NCBI RefSeq assembly: GCF_014164585.1
Contig: NZ_JACJFM010000009.1
Coordinates: 1-64,000 of the forward strand
DNA length: 64,000 nucleotides
Reading direction: 5' to 3'
DNA from: Oceanospirillum sediminis
Lineage (GTDB): Bacteria > Pseudomonadota > Gammaproteobacteria > Pseudomonadales > Halomonadaceae
The position numbers and the translations under genes were made by a program. Positions 27,608 to 37,955 of this stretch are shown here, piece after piece. Below the pieces are notes generated by a model. It did no database searches. It worked only from the letters and a program-made list of their open reading frames with translations, and had not been told where the DNA came from. Positions within the stretch are counted from its first letter, which is position 1. The number at the start of each line of letters is the position of its first letter.

Positions 27608-29650
27608 ATGACCAACTCAGGTAATAAGCCTTTTAAAACTCCGGAGCCCGGAGAAACTATGGTTTCAATGACAGATAAGGAAGGGCGCATTACCTATATC
27701 AACAGAGTCTTTATGCGTGTTTCTGGCTACTCAGAAAACCAGCTTGTCGGAAACAGTCATAATGTTGTTCGCCATACAGAAATGCCAGCCTGTATCTGGC
27801 ATGGGGTATGGCAGCGTTTAAAACAAAACGATGAAGCCTTTGTTCTGGTTAAAAATAAAGCACAGGATGGTAAAACACTCTGGCTGTTTTCTGTCATCTA
27901 TCCCATCATGGATGCCCGAAATAACAAAGAGGGCTACTATGCCGTGCATTATCCTGCACCGGATGCCATGGTAAAACTGATAGAACCGATTTATCAGCAG
28001 GTCCTGAAAGCAGAACAGCAGGATTATCAACGAGGCATTGCCTGTCTGGAAAAATTGATTCAACAAGCAGGGCATCAAAGTTATAGCGAATATTTGCAAA
28101 AAGCACACTTTAATACAGCTGAGGGTATTGCAAAGCAACAAAGCCAGTATGAATCCACTTACGCCAGAACCACCTCTCAGGAGAGCGCTTTCTGGCCATT
28201 TCTTCGCTCACAGATTCGTATCACTCAGATTGGTCATGTCTTTCTGGCTGTCGCTGTCACCGCAATCAGTACGTTTTACTATGATGCGGCACACTGGTTA
28301 TGGCTTTATCCCGTTATTGTTATCCTGCTACTGCTGGCGCAACACAGAGCAACATCCAGAGCATTTAACGTGTTGCACCGGATTCACAGAACAGTCAAAC
28401 GCTCAAAACTGGGAGAGTTACACCACAGAGTGAATGATGTTGCCGGGCTGGGTGAAGTCGGGCAGGTGGCCTGGGAGATGAATGAGCTGCTTGATCAGAT
28501 GCAGAGTTTTTACCTCGAGGCCGACAGCGCTTTTCAGGATACACTGGAAGGAGAAACTCATCGATATGCTCTGACAACCGGAGTATCAGGACTTCCGGCC
28601 AGGTCTCTGCACCAGCTGAATCATGGATTAGATGCTATCAGAGAGGTCAATAAAATCAGCTCTCGCAATGAACTCATGTCAGAGCTTAATCAGATTAATG
28701 TGAATCGTCTGGTACCGAACCTGGCGACAATTCAGACTGATTTGACTAACGTTATAGATGAGATCAGGGTCGCATTGGATACTGCTACGACCAATCAAAG
28801 CGATGTCAGAGACAGTGAAGACATTATTGCAAAAATGCTGAAGCAACTGGCAGTAATCTCCGGAGTTCTGGGGAATATTCAAGGGTTGGTTGAACGACTG
28901 GACGATGATGGCCAGCAGGTTATCCAGGCACTCAGCCTGATTTCTGACATTTCAGAACAAACCAATCTGCTGGCACTGAATGCTTCCATTGAAGCCGCAA
29001 GAGCTGGAGAACATGGCCGTGGGTTTGCAGTAGTGGCTGATGAAGTCAGAACCCTGGCTGGACGCTCCAAAGATGCAGCAGACACCATCAGCCGTATTAT
29101 TGAAAGTTTCAGTCAGCGTTCTAAGCAGATGAAATCGGCTTCAGAACAGGCCGGACAGGAAGCGGCTGTACTGAATCAGAATATTGATGGTCTTCATAAG
29201 ACATTTGGTAAACTGGCCTTATCTGCAACAGATACCCACAGCCGTTTAGCTCTGGCCAGTGATAAAAACTTCACTGTTCTGGCCAAGGTCGATCACATTG
29301 TTTACAAACAAAGAACTTACCTTGGTATTCAGGACCTGGAAAAACACCAGTCAGAGGTTCAGTCAATCCAGGTTGATCACCACAATTGTCGACTGGGGCG
29401 CTGGTATGAAGAAGGCGTTGGCTATCAGCAGTTCAGTCACCTGAAAAGCTTTAAAGAGCTGGAAAAACCTCATGCTGCCGTTCATAAGTGTGCACGATAT
29501 GCTGTCGACCTGTCAGCAAATGACTGGCAGAACAATAAACAAATTCGTCAGGAAATCATTGCAGCGATTGAACGGGCCGAGTCAGCCAGCGATCAGGTGA
29601 TGCATTTGCTGGATAAGATGGTGGATGAAAAACACCTGAATGCCAGTTAA
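27608..29650 (+). CDS. PAS methyl-accepting chemotaxis protein with C-terminal CZB zinc domain
   Basis: The 680-aa receptor has an Aer-like PAS domain ([17 protein letters not shown]). Membrane segments near residues 215-260 follow ([29 protein letters not shown]), then the signalling tip [22 protein letters not shown]-terminal chemoreceptor zinc-binding (CZB) domain has [13 protein letters not shown], the conserved Cys and His ligands, and [11 protein letters not shown] domains sense zinc or oxidants such as hypochlorous acid in related receptors. The ATG at 27608 has AGGAG 6 nt upstream. A terminator follows at 29679. Confidence 0.94.
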   Translation: MTNSGNKPFKTPEPGETMVSMTDKEGRITYINRVFMRVSGYSENQLVGNSHNVVRHTEMPACIWHGVWQRLKQNDEAFVLVKNKAQDGKTLWLFSVIYPIMDARNNKEGYYAVHYPAPDAMVKLIEPIYQQVLKAEQQDYQRGIACLEKLIQQAGHQSYSEYLQKAHFNTAEGIAKQQSQYESTYARTTSQESAFWPFLRSQIRITQIGHVFLAVAVTAISTFYYDAAHWLWLYPVIVILLLLAQHRATSRAFNVLHRIHRTVKRSKLGELHHRVNDVAGLGEVGQVAWEMNELLDQMQSFYLEADSAFQDTLEGETHRYALTTGVSGLPARSLHQLNHGLDAIREVNKISSRNELMSELNQINVNRLVPNLATIQTDLTNVIDEIRVALDTATTNQSDVRDSEDIIAKMLKQLAVISGVLGNIQGLVERLDDDGQQVIQALSLISDISEQTNLLALNASIEAARAGEHGRGFAVVADEVRTLAGRSKDAADTISRIIESFSQRSKQMKSASEQAGQEAAVLNQNIDGLHKTFGKLALSATDTHSRLALASDKNFTVLAKVDHIVYKQRTYLGIQDLEKHQSEVQSIQVDHHNCRLGRWYEEGVGYQQFSHLKSFKELEKPHAAVHKCARYAVDLSANDWQNNKQIRQEIIAAIERAESASDQVMHLLDKMVDEKHLNAS

Positions 29651-29678
29651 TCTACCGGAAATGAATAAACTCTGACCT

Positions 29679-29719
29679 GTATTCACCAGTGACAAACCGG
29701 TGAATACCGGGCGTTTTTT
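29679..29719 (+). terminator. Intrinsic terminator after the CZB receptor
   Basis: GTATTCACC (29679-29687) pairs with GGTGAATAC (29699-29707), followed by a T6 run at 29714-29719. Confidence 0.8.
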
Positions 29720-29752
29720 ATGCATAGCGATTATTGCCAGAAGAGTGCTGGC

Positions 29753-30244
29753 TCAGTCAGTTTCTACCAGCACTTTATACATAATATAGCTATCCACATA
29801 CCCCAGCTGTCCATGCTGATAAGCATCGGGAATCGTGCCTATAATCTGAAACCCCATGTTCTGCCATAGTCTGACGGCTATATCATTGGTCGATACAACC
29901 GCATTAAACTGCATTGCTCTGAATCCCAGTTCTGCGGCTATTGCTTGTGAATGCAGGCATAGCTGAGAGGCTATGCCCTTCCCTCTGCTCGCTTCACTGA
30001 CCATATAACCGCAGTTGCATATATGACTACCAGGCCCCATAGCATTGGCCTTGATGTAATAGGATCCCAGAATCTTCCCGCTTTCTTCATAGACAAAAGT
30101 TTTAATCGGCATTTCACACCACAGTTGCCAACCTTCTTCAAAGTTCATATCCGGATCAAATGCATAGGTCTCCCGGGCTTTGACAATGGTGTGAAAAACA
30201 GGCCAGAACGCTTCAAAGTCTGGTTTTGTCATTTCTCGAATCAT
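29753..30244 (-). CDS. GNAT-family N-acetyltransferase
   Basis: The 163-aa protein has the GNAT acetyl-CoA motif A (GYMVSEASRGKGIASQLC) and a late NMGFQIIGTIPDAY segment typical of small-molecule acetyltransferases. The substrate is not predictable. AGAGAAATAGT precedes the ATG. It is a single gene, convergent with the CZB receptor. Confidence 0.9.
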   Translation of the reverse strand: MIREMTKPDFEAFWPVFHTIVKARETYAFDPDMNFEEGWQLWCEMPIKTFVYEESGKILGSYYIKANAMGPGSHICNCGYMVSEASRGKGIASQLCLHSQAIAAELGFRAMQFNAVVSTNDIAVRLWQNMGFQIIGTIPDAYQHGQLGYVDSYIMYKVLVETD

Positions 30245-30511
30245 ACTATTTCTCTTTAATCCATAACCTTTTTTGATGCCGTAAGCAATCGCTCCGCTCT
30301 CATGAACCAGAGAATATATTCAAACGTTTAATAGTGAAATCAGTATTATGCCGGAGGACGCAGATTCATTGTTATGAGAAGCAATCTGCTATGCCTATCA
30401 AAAACTCAACAATCTACATCTGATTTGAAGTTCCGGGCCTGAATATCCTTTGATTACCATGTCATTAGCGGGATGGCGGATCAATACAGCAAACAGTCAA
30501 TATAAGCAGGA

Positions 30512-31153
30512 TCATAACCTGTTTACTGAAGCCACGGGCATGCCCATTAATGCCGGAGAATCCGGTGCTGCAGAACAACTTCTCATTCCGGCCCGAAAGT
30601 GAATATCGGGCAAACTCTGGTACAGATCTTTAACGTGGCCGGCATTCACCAGAGCTTCAACGACGCACTCAAGAGGGTTTGGCCATATACCTGTAATACA
30701 GGTTTCTTCTGGGAAAGAAAAACTCTCATCAGGCGGATTAAATCGTGTTTTATCTCCTGAATTGCCACCTCTGGCATCCAGACGAACCCAGCCAGAATGT
30801 GCCAGATATACGGCATTGATACCATGTAAACGAAATTGAGTCGCGCCCCATTCATTAGGTACCCGCTGATAACTGAACCCGGCAGGAATGCCATTAGCCC
30901 TTAGCAGAGCAGCAAACAGGTGGCTCTTGGCAAAACAGCAGCCATGTTTGTTCCGCAATACCTCAGAAGCTTTCAATACCACAGTCTCTTTCTGGTACTC
31001 CCAGCTATGGCGAATTTCGTCTCTGACCCACTCAAAACTTCTGCGAACCAAAGAGATAGGATCATCATCACCTTTCGCCAGATAACTGGCCAGCGCTAAT
31101 ACTTCCGGGTGATCCCAGTTAATAATAAGTGTTGATCGCAGAAAAGGACTCAT
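30512..31153 (-). CDS. Transglutaminase-like cysteine protease-fold protein
   Basis: The 213-aa protein has the transglutaminase-like core: Cys in NKHGCCFAKSHLFAALLRANGIPAGF, His in FRLHGINAVYL and Asp in VRLDARGG, forming a Cys-His-Asp triad. It lacks a signal peptide and is probably cytoplasmic. The family covers peptidases and amidases of unclear role. It lies about 110 bp downstream of the NahK-like gene on the same strand. Confidence 0.88.
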   Translation of the reverse strand: MSPFLRSTLIINWDHPEVLALASYLAKGDDDPISLVRRSFEWVRDEIRHSWEYQKETVVLKASEVLRNKHGCCFAKSHLFAALLRANGIPAGFSYQRVPNEWGATQFRLHGINAVYLAHSGWVRLDARGGNSGDKTRFNPPDESFSFPEETCITGIWPNPLECVVEALVNAGHVKDLYQSLPDIHFRAGMRSCSAAPDSPALMGMPVASVNRL

Positions 31154-31262
31154 AGCAGCAACTCTTAGCTGATAATTATACTTACCAGCTTGCCGTGATG
31201 AGATGACAAATCATTGAAAAACAGATGAAAGCTTAATGAATCGTAAAAAAAGTGACAACCTG

Positions 31263-33890
31263 TCAGGTATCCAGCAAACTGGACATCACCATTCTCAGTT
31301 TCATCGGTTTAACTGGTTTATTAATTAACTTGTATTGAATCGATTCTATCAGAGCATTCAATTCTCTGGAGTAGTTTGCGGTAATCATCAACACGGGCAC
31401 CGGGGGCGATAATTGCTGATTCAGTACCCTGGCAACATCCAGACCTGTTTCGTCATTATCCAGATGATAATCGACCAGCAGTAAGTCAGGCCGGAAGCCA
31501 TCCTCAATCAGCACCAGAGCTTCCTGGCCATTCATGGCTGTCATGACATCCATACCCCAGCCGTCCAGCAAGCGCTCCATACCCGAACAGATTGCCGGAT
31601 CATTATCCAGCACCAGTACCGGTCTGTTTGTCAGGGGATCAGAGGACAGATCATTACGTACCGAAATCTCCGACGATAAGGCTACATTATCAGCCACAGG
31701 CACATCCACAGAGAATACAGAGCCTTTGCCTGGCACAGAACGAACGGAAATAGCGTGATTCAGTACTCGAGCCATTTTATCGACAATAGCAAGCCCAAGC
31801 CCCAGACCACGGTCATCGATAGCCGGGCTTCTTTTCAATCGGCTGAACTCCCGGAAAATTTCGCTTTGCTTTTCAGCTTCAATACCCTCACCGGTATCCC
31901 AGACTTCAATGCGCAGTACATCGCCACGTCGACGTGTCGCCAGCAGGATCTGCCCCCCCTGTTGAGTGTAACGACAGGCATTGGATAAGAAATTACGCAG
32001 GATGCGACCCAGTAACTGGGAGTCAGTTCGAATAGCCTGTGAATGAACCCGAGAGCGGAATGCCTGATTCTGGCTCTGACAGATCTCACGATATTCATTA
32101 ATCAGGTTGTTCAGCAGGTCTCCTACAGAAAAAATATTAAGCTCAGGCTCAACGACCCCCGCATCCAGTTTAGAAATATCCACCAGCGCTCCGAGCAGGG
32201 CTTCTACATCATTCAGAGACGCTTCTGTGGAGTTCACCAACTGCCGTGCAGGTGCAGACAATGTCATATCGGACAGCGCACTGTTAAACAGTCTGGCAGC
32301 GTTCATTGGCTGCAACAGGTCATGACTGATAGCTGCCAGGAACTTTGTTTTCGACAGGTTAGCTTCTTCTGCCTGTTTTTTAGCTTCCATAAGATGCTGC
32401 TGGGTATTTTTCCTTTCACGAATTTCCTGTAACAGTTGTTCATTCAGGGAGGTCAGCGCTGCAGTACGCTCCTGGACTCTTTGCTCCAGCAGTATGTTAG
32501 CGTTTTTCAGCGCTACAGCTGTCAGGCGGCGTTCTGTAATATCCTGAGTCAGTACAAAAAAGCCTGTGGTTTGCCCGTCCGAATCGACCTGCGGCACATA
32601 GGATTTATGCACAAATCGAGCTTCACCATCATTGTTAGCCTCTTCCAGTTCAAAACTGACAGTATCTCCCTCCAGAACCTGATCAATATAGGTCTGCAGC
32701 CTGGCCAGCTGCTCTTTCGAATACACCTGGTCAATCGGGCAACCCTGCAGTTCGTCCTTGTTCATGCCCACCCACTCCTGGTAGGCGCGGTTGGTGAATT
32801 CAAAGGCCAGCTCAGAGTTCACATAACCAATCATTGCTGGCAGAGCATCGGTAATCAGACGCATTTTCTGCTCGCCTTCCCTCAGGGCTCTGGCATAAAG
32901 GCTGCGCTCTGTAACATCTGTAAAGGTAATAACGCAGCCACCTTCCTGACGAGCGACCTGGCGTAGCTCCAGAATGGACTGATCTGGCATCAGTAACTCT
33001 ACCGGGGTCATCAGTTCACCCGCCCCCTTATCAGAGTTGCAACGTTCAAGTCCGGGCCAGACCGGTAAGCCGGCAGATGAACAGAACAGATCAATAAAAT
33101 CCTTACATCCTGCCAGGTCTTTTTCAGTGAGCCCGGCCAGCTGATAAAGGCGACTGTTCCATACCTCAGGTGTACCGCAGTCACTGATCAGAACAACACC
33201 CTGCGACAGGTTCTCCAGAGTGCTCTGTAAAATTCGTGATTTTTCTGCCAGAGCTTCTTCTCTCCTGGCTGTCTCAATCGCTTTCAGCTGTGTGATATCG
33301 GTATACAGAACCGTGAGATCGCCGTTATCGGTCTCACGCTGATTAACCTGAATCCAACGGCCATCCCTCAGACGAATGACCTGACCATACGCTTGCTGGT
33401 ACAGTGCCAGCTCATCTTCCGAAGCTACGTTATGCAACAGGGAGCCTCTGGCAAAGTCATTAATGGCGGACTGACTCATACCTGGCTGGATATGATAGCC
33501 ATACTCCTCCAGGATCTCCCGATACCGGCTGTTACTCAGTACCAGACGGCGCTGAGAGTCAAACAGGACAAAGGCATCATTCATACCCTCAATCGCATCC
33601 ATCAGACGATGATGCAGGGTTTCAATCTCAATATGAGCCCGCTTCAGAGCCTGATTGCTGTCTCTGAGTTCTGCAAGAGCCTGATTCAGAGCGGCTGTTC
33701 TCTCTCTGACCTGCTCAGCCAGTAAAGCTGAGTTTTCAAATGCAGCATAAGCCCGCCCTCCCATTTCAGGAGCAGCTTCAACCCGATCAATCAGGGCTGC
33801 ATTAATCTTTCTGAGTTTCTGGTTCTCCTGCTGAAGCTCCGCCAGCTTTTGCTCCAGTGCCCGGTTTTGCTCTGCTACCTGTTCAGCCAT
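31263..33890 (-). CDS. nahK: NahK/ErcS'-like hybrid histidine kinase (PAS-rich)
   Basis: The 875-aa soluble kinase begins with a coiled coil (about 1-60). PAS_7-type and further PAS domains follow (about 90-470, each closing with a DIT segment), then a second coiled coil. The HisKA phospho-His is in ISHDLLQPMNAARLF near residue 523, followed by an ATPase (DTGEGI, GLGLGLAI) and a C-terminal receiver with Asp in LLLVDYHLD near 810. Architecture and neighbours match P. aeruginosa NahK (PA1976). NahK works with the nitric-oxide sensor NosP and feeds an HPt protein controlling biofilm. It lies 31 bp after the FIST gene and is almost certainly co-transcribed with it. The symbol is by architecture and synteny. 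Confidence 0.88.
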   Translation of the reverse strand: MAEQVAEQNRALEQKLAELQQENQKLRKINAALIDRVEAAPEMGGRAYAAFENSALLAEQVRERTAALNQALAELRDSNQALKRAHIEIETLHHRLMDAIEGMNDAFVLFDSQRRLVLSNSRYREILEEYGYHIQPGMSQSAINDFARGSLLHNVASEDELALYQQAYGQVIRLRDGRWIQVNQRETDNGDLTVLYTDITQLKAIETARREEALAEKSRILQSTLENLSQGVVLISDCGTPEVWNSRLYQLAGLTEKDLAGCKDFIDLFCSSAGLPVWPGLERCNSDKGAGELMTPVELLMPDQSILELRQVARQEGGCVITFTDVTERSLYARALREGEQKMRLITDALPAMIGYVNSELAFEFTNRAYQEWVGMNKDELQGCPIDQVYSKEQLARLQTYIDQVLEGDTVSFELEEANNDGEARFVHKSYVPQVDSDGQTTGFFVLTQDITERRLTAVALKNANILLEQRVQERTAALTSLNEQLLQEIRERKNTQQHLMEAKKQAEEANLSKTKFLAAISHDLLQPMNAARLFNSALSDMTLSAPARQLVNSTEASLNDVEALLGALVDISKLDAGVVEPELNIFSVGDLLNNLINEYREICQSQNQAFRSRVHSQAIRTDSQLLGRILRNFLSNACRYTQQGGQILLATRRRGDVLRIEVWDTGEGIEAEKQSEIFREFSRLKRSPAIDDRGLGLGLAIVDKMARVLNHAISVRSVPGKGSVFSVDVPVADNVALSSEISVRNDLSSDPLTNRPVLVLDNDPAICSGMERLLDGWGMDVMTAMNGQEALVLIEDGFRPDLLLVDYHLDNDETGLDVARVLNQQLSPPVPVLMITANYSRELNALIESIQYKLINKPVKPMKLRMVMSSLLDT

Positions 33891-33921
33891 CTGATGTTAA
33901 GCCCCTGTCTTATGGACTGCC

Positions 33922-35268
33922 CTACTGATAAAATGTACTGCCAGAGGCCGGTTTAAATGATTTATTACCTATGGCAATGCCAGTAAAAGTCGCATTCAGA
34001 TGAATACCATTCACATGCTCACCATACGTATGAAAACCAATTAACGGATACCCGGACAGCAATTCAGATACTTCTTGCAGCTGTTTCTTTTCCTTCAGCT
34101 CTAGCAGACGAAAAATACAATCAAACCCGAGAATCAACTGTTGCTCTCCCAGCTGAGCCTCAATCTGATCCAGCAGCGTTTCCAGCCCATCGGCAATATC
34201 CAGATGATGGTTTTTTCGCAGTACAATACCCCGCTCAACCGCACAATAAAAACTCAGGCTACCATCATCGTTAACTCGCCTGACCGCCCGGACAAAGCCT
34301 TCTCCGGCAATACGGACACTCAGGGTGTGGCAGGCAAAAAGCGCAGGAGATAACTGATCTACGGGTACACCAACGGCTCTGGCATAGGCTTCTGCAGCGG
34401 GTTCAGCATTCAGCTCTTTAACGCAACGATGCTCACTGTCAACATCAGTGACAACCAGAATCTCATCGGTTTCTTCAACATGCTTCTGGGAAAATACCAT
34501 AAAGGGGTAATCAGTATTGATCAGCATAAGCACCGCTGCATTCTGATAACAACGGCCTTTATAGGACACACGGGTCTGGGCAAAATCAAGATCATCACCG
34601 GCAGAACCTCCCAGTAACGGGATACTGCCAAAAGCGGCATTCAGTGTATTCAGTACAATTTCTTCATGTTCTGACATGCCATCCAGTAAGGCCAGCACAA
34701 ATGTATTGCCTTTAACCGGTGCTTTCTGATTCAGCTGACATCGCTGCATCATATTGCTCATCAGTTGTTGTGCGGCAGAAAAATCAAAACTGTCCATCTC
34801 TTCAATCAGGGCTGTTTCGATGGTAAATCCCTCTCTTGAGAAACCCACAGCACAGACACTGCCCTGCATATAGCCTAAAGGAGTAATCTCTCCGGCTGTA
34901 CTGCATCCCATGATGATTTGATCAGGGAAAGCCTGCTGCAAACGTTCAGATATCTGATCAATATCCTGCTGCGCGGAACAGAAGAACAATACCCAGCCAA
35001 GATCAGCCAGATTCAGCTGCTCTGTCAGTTCTCGAGCGCACTGTTCGGGGTCTCTGGCATCAGAAACCGCTGTATATACCGCAACAGACCCGGATTCCGA
35101 TATATCAGATTCTGATTGTTCACATCGAGATACATTGGCGCTTGTAACAGCGTCTGCCAGCATATTATTCACTCCCCGGCTGTCACTGCGAATCGAGTGG
35201 GTATCATCATCAGGATTCGGAACAGTTACAGATTGGCCATACAGAGCTGTTTTTATAGTCTTTGTCAC
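33922..35268 (-). CDS. nosP: FIST domain protein, NosP-like nitric oxide sensor
   Basis: The 448-aa cytoplasmic protein has FIST_N (about 60-250: LGWVLFFCSAQQDI, IMGCSTAGEITPLGY) and FIST_C (about 255-430). FIST proteins of this type, encoded next to NahK-like kinases, bind haem and sense NO (NosP). I cannot identify the haem ligand from sequence. It starts with GTG at 35268. The first 50 residues are poorly conserved and may be over-called; an internal ATG (MLADAV) is possible. It is divergent from pqqA. Confidence 0.82.
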   Translation of the reverse strand: MTKTIKTALYGQSVTVPNPDDDTHSIRSDSRGVNNMLADAVTSANVSRCEQSESDISESGSVAVYTAVSDARDPEQCARELTEQLNLADLGWVLFFCSAQQDIDQISERLQQAFPDQIIMGCSTAGEITPLGYMQGSVCAVGFSREGFTIETALIEEMDSFDFSAAQQLMSNMMQRCQLNQKAPVKGNTFVLALLDGMSEHEEIVLNTLNAAFGSIPLLGGSAGDDLDFAQTRVSYKGRCYQNAAVLMLINTDYPFMVFSQKHVEETDEILVVTDVDSEHRCVKELNAEPAAEAYARAVGVPVDQLSPALFACHTLSVRIAGEGFVRAVRRVNDDGSLSFYCAVERGIVLRKNHHLDIADGLETLLDQIEAQLGEQQLILGFDCIFRLLELKEKKQLQEVSELLSGYPLIGFHTYGEHVNGIHLNATFTGIAIGNKSFKPASGSTFYQ

Positions 35269-35500
35269 ACCTGTTCACCATACCTCTCATTGTGCAGATC
35301 AGCCCTACCAGAGGACAGACACTTCTGCCAATTTTAAAGCCACCTTTTTACTACGACTATAAGCGGTTAGATATAAGTCCGAAGTACTATATTGCGACAA
35401 CCGCCTCCCTACCTAAGATTGTCTGAGCCAATCGGCACACAATACAACAACAACTCTGATCTGAGTGTAAAGTAGCAGATCATCACAGAGGTACTGAATT

Positions 35501-35572
35501 ATGTGGAAAAAACCAAGTTATAAAGACCTGCGTATTGGCTTCGAAGTAACTATGTACTTCAGCCACCGCTAA
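35501..35572 (+). CDS. pqqA: PqqA, precursor peptide of pyrroloquinoline quinone
   Basis: This 23-residue peptide contains the invariant Glu15 and Tyr19 (EVTMY), which PqqE cross-links and which become the PQQ backbone. Length and MWKKPSYKDLRIGFE start are canonical. GAGG lies about 10 nt upstream. It heads the pqq cluster and is followed by two hairpins before pqqB. It is too short for ordinary gene callers. Confidence 0.97.
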   Translation: MWKKPSYKDLRIGFEVTMYFSHR

Positions 35573-35576
35573 CAGT

Positions 35577-35619
35577 GGGCCTGTGAAGGCCCCGGAAGCG
35601 CCTGAGTCATAGGCGCTTC
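35577..35619 (+). promoter_or_regulatory. Two tandem hairpins between pqqA and pqqB
   Basis: GGGCC-TGTGAA-GGCCC (35577-35592) is followed by GAAGCGCCT-GAGTCAT-AGGCGCTTC (35595-35619). Neither has a strong T-run, so partial termination or 3' protection of the pqqA mRNA is more likely than full termination. This would yield more PqqA peptide than enzymes, as seen in other pqq operons. Confidence 0.7.
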
Positions 35620-35772
35620 TCTGATTTCTGACAGATCATCTCAGATAACGAATACCCGAAAGAATACAGATAACAATAAGAAGAGTTAAGGCTATTTGCC
35701 GGGCTCTGCACAGTTCAGGCACTGCTGCCGGAGACCGGAATTATAGCGACGCTTCCTGCCCGGAGTCAGCAT

Positions 35773-36702
35773 ATGCACATCAGAGTATTAGGTTCAGCCG
35801 CCGGAGGTGGTTTTCCTCAGTGGAACTGCAACTGCCCTAACTGCAGTGGTATTCGACAGGGGACAATCAAAGCCACGCCACGTACTCAGTCCTCTATTAC
35901 GGTCAGTGCCGACGGCGAAAACTGGCTGCTGTTTAATACCTCTCCTGATATTCGTGCTCAGCTGGAGTCATTTACTCCTCTGCAACCCGCACGCTCTGTC
36001 AGGGATACCGGCATCTCCGCCATCATGCTGATCGACAGCCAGATTGATCATAGTACCGGACTACTGATGCTCAGAGAAGGCTGTCCTCACACTGTGTATT
36101 GCACCGACATGGTTTTTCAGGATTTAAGTAAAGGTTTTCCTATTTTTCCTATGCTTGAAGCATGGAATGGTGGCCTGAAGCGTCGGCCGATCCCTCTGTA
36201 CGCAGAACCTTTTCATCTGCCTGAAGTCCCCGGATTGCGTTTGCAGGCCGTTTCTCTGAGCAGTAAGGCCCCCCCTTATTCGCCACACCGGCATGACCCT
36301 CACCCAGGGGACAATATCGGTCTTCTGATTACTGATACCAATACCGGTGGCAAGCTGTTTTATGCTCCGGGGCTGGGTGAAATCGAAGAACACCTTTTGC
36401 CTCTGATTGATCAGGCGGATTGTCTGCTGGTAGACGGTACTCTGTGGCAGGATGACGAGCTGATCGAGCTGATGGGCGCAGATAAACGGGGCAGCGACAT
36501 TGGCCATCTGCCTCAGATGGGAGATCCGGAACAGGGTATTCCGGGCATGATCGATTTCCTGTCTCAGTATCCGGATAAAGAACGTGTACTTATTCATATC
36601 AACAATACCAATCCGATTCTGGTCGAAGATTCACCTGAGAGAGGGGTCCTGGATCAGGCCGGTATCAAGGTCGCATATGATGGTATGGACATTCATCTCT
36701 GA
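35773..36702 (+). CDS. pqqB: PqqB, metallo-beta-lactamase-fold hydroxylase of PQQ synthesis
   Basis: The 309-aa protein has the typical start [20 protein letters not shown] with the Cys-rich zinc site CNCPNC, and an MBL-like core ([12 protein letters not shown]). PqqB hydroxylates the cross-linked Glu-Tyr diamino acid to supply the PqqC substrate. GGAG is placed ahead of the ATG. It is third in order after pqqA and the hairpins and is followed 51 bp later by pqqC. Confidence 0.97.
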   Translation: MHIRVLGSAAGGGFPQWNCNCPNCSGIRQGTIKATPRTQSSITVSADGENWLLFNTSPDIRAQLESFTPLQPARSVRDTGISAIMLIDSQIDHSTGLLMLREGCPHTVYCTDMVFQDLSKGFPIFPMLEAWNGGLKRRPIPLYAEPFHLPEVPGLRLQAVSLSSKAPPYSPHRHDPHPGDNIGLLITDTNTGGKLFYAPGLGEIEEHLLPLIDQADCLLVDGTLWQDDELIELMGADKRGSDIGHLPQMGDPEQGIPGMIDFLSQYPDKERVLIHINNTNPILVEDSPERGVLDQAGIKVAYDGMDIHL

Positions 36703-36753
36703 TGCTATCTGACTAATAACAGTGATTAAAACAACAACAAATGGAGCCGAGAA

Positions 36754-37521
36754 ATGAGCCAGCAAGAAGCCACTGAACTGATGCCCTGGAGCCGGGAAGA
36801 GTTTGAAACTCTGTTGAGAGCCAAGGGCGACCTGTATCATATTCATCACCCTTATCATGTCGCTATGCATGAAGGGAAATGCACTGAAGAGCAGATTCGG
36901 GCCTGGGTTGCTAACCGCTTCTATTATCAGGTCAGCATTCCGATTAAAGACGCTGCTATTATGGCTAATTGCCATGAGCAGGAGGTTCGCCGCCACTGGA
37001 TTCAGCGCATTATTGATCACGATGGTCGCGAAGGGTCTGAAGGCGGTATTGAGGCCTGGCTCAGACTGGGAGAAGCGGTCGGTTTAACACGAGAAGAGCT
37101 GCAGGATCATCGCCATGTGCTACCGGGTGTCCGTTTTGCTGTTGATGCCTATGTTAATTTTGCAGGTAAAGCCACCTGGCAAGAAGCAGCCTGCTCTTCG
37201 CTGACAGAGATGTTTGCCCCGACAATCCATCAGTCCCGACTGGATACCTGGCCGGATAATTACCCGTGGATTGACCAGGACGGTTTACAGTATTTCCGTA
37301 ACCGCCTGAGTGAAGCCCGCAGAGATGTAGTACACGGTATTCAGATCACTCTGGATCACTTTAAAACCCGTGAGCAGCAAGAACGCGCACTGAACATTCT
37401 GCAGTTCAAACTGGATGTGCTATGGAGTCTGCTGGACAGCCTGTCGATGGCTCATGAACTGAACAGACCACCGTTCCACACAGTCACAGATCAGGCGACC
37501 TGGCATAACCGCCTGGTTTAA
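36754..37521 (+). CDS. pqqC: PqqC, pyrroloquinoline-quinone synthase
   Basis: The 255-aa cofactor-free oxidase performs the final ring closure and eight-electron oxidation to PQQ. The sequence has the family segments [28 protein letters not shown] (first part seen at about 31-50), [13 protein letters not shown] and a [15 protein letters not shown] helix. Length is normal for the family. It sits between pqqB and pqqD on the same strand. A gap of about 130 bp before pqqD holds no gene. Confidence 0.97.
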   Translation: MSQQEATELMPWSREEFETLLRAKGDLYHIHHPYHVAMHEGKCTEEQIRAWVANRFYYQVSIPIKDAAIMANCHEQEVRRHWIQRIIDHDGREGSEGGIEAWLRLGEAVGLTREELQDHRHVLPGVRFAVDAYVNFAGKATWQEAACSSLTEMFAPTIHQSRLDTWPDNYPWIDQDGLQYFRNRLSEARRDVVHGIQITLDHFKTREQQERALNILQFKLDVLWSLLDSLSMAHELNRPPFHTVTDQATWHNRLV

Positions 37522-37652
37522 TTCAGGTCCCGGACAGCAGATTCATTAACTATGGGGCGATACTGAGTCCACACGGTTATGTCTGCTGTCTTTGCTTCCC
37601 AATTACCAGAAGGCTCTGAAGAGTCTCGATTAAGAATAATGAGGTCATGACA

Positions 37653-37955
37653 ATGACTCAGACAGTTTCACCAGAACACGTTTTGCTTTCACAGGTGCCG
37701 ATGATCAATCGTCTGTTCCGTTTTCAGTGGGAACCCGCTTCTGAGTGCCATGTACTGCTGTATCCGGAAGGTATGGTCAGGCTGAATGAAAGCGCAGGCG
37801 CTATTCTGACCCATGTTGATGGTCAGAGCAGCGTCAACGCGATTATCAGCAAGCTTCAGCAGGAATTCCCGGAAGGCGGCGAAGACCTGATTCAGGATGT
37901 CATTGATTTTTTCACCGAGGCCCACAATGAACTGCACTGGATCGAGTTTACCTGA
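37653..37955 (+). CDS. pqqD: PqqD, PqqA-binding chaperone
   Basis: The 100-aa winged-helix (RiPP recognition element) protein binds PqqA and presents it to PqqE. Visible features are [30 protein letters not shown] (start of the RRE) and the DVIDFFTEA helix. I chose ATG 37653 over 37647 because GAGG sits 8 nt from it and only 2 nt from the earlier ATG. Its end overlaps pqqE by 29 bp, indicating translational coupling. Confidence 0.95.
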   Translation: MTQTVSPEHVLLSQVPMINRLFRFQWEPASECHVLLYPEGMVRLNESAGAILTHVDGQSSVNAIISKLQQEFPEGGEDLIQDVIDFFTEAHNELHWIEFT

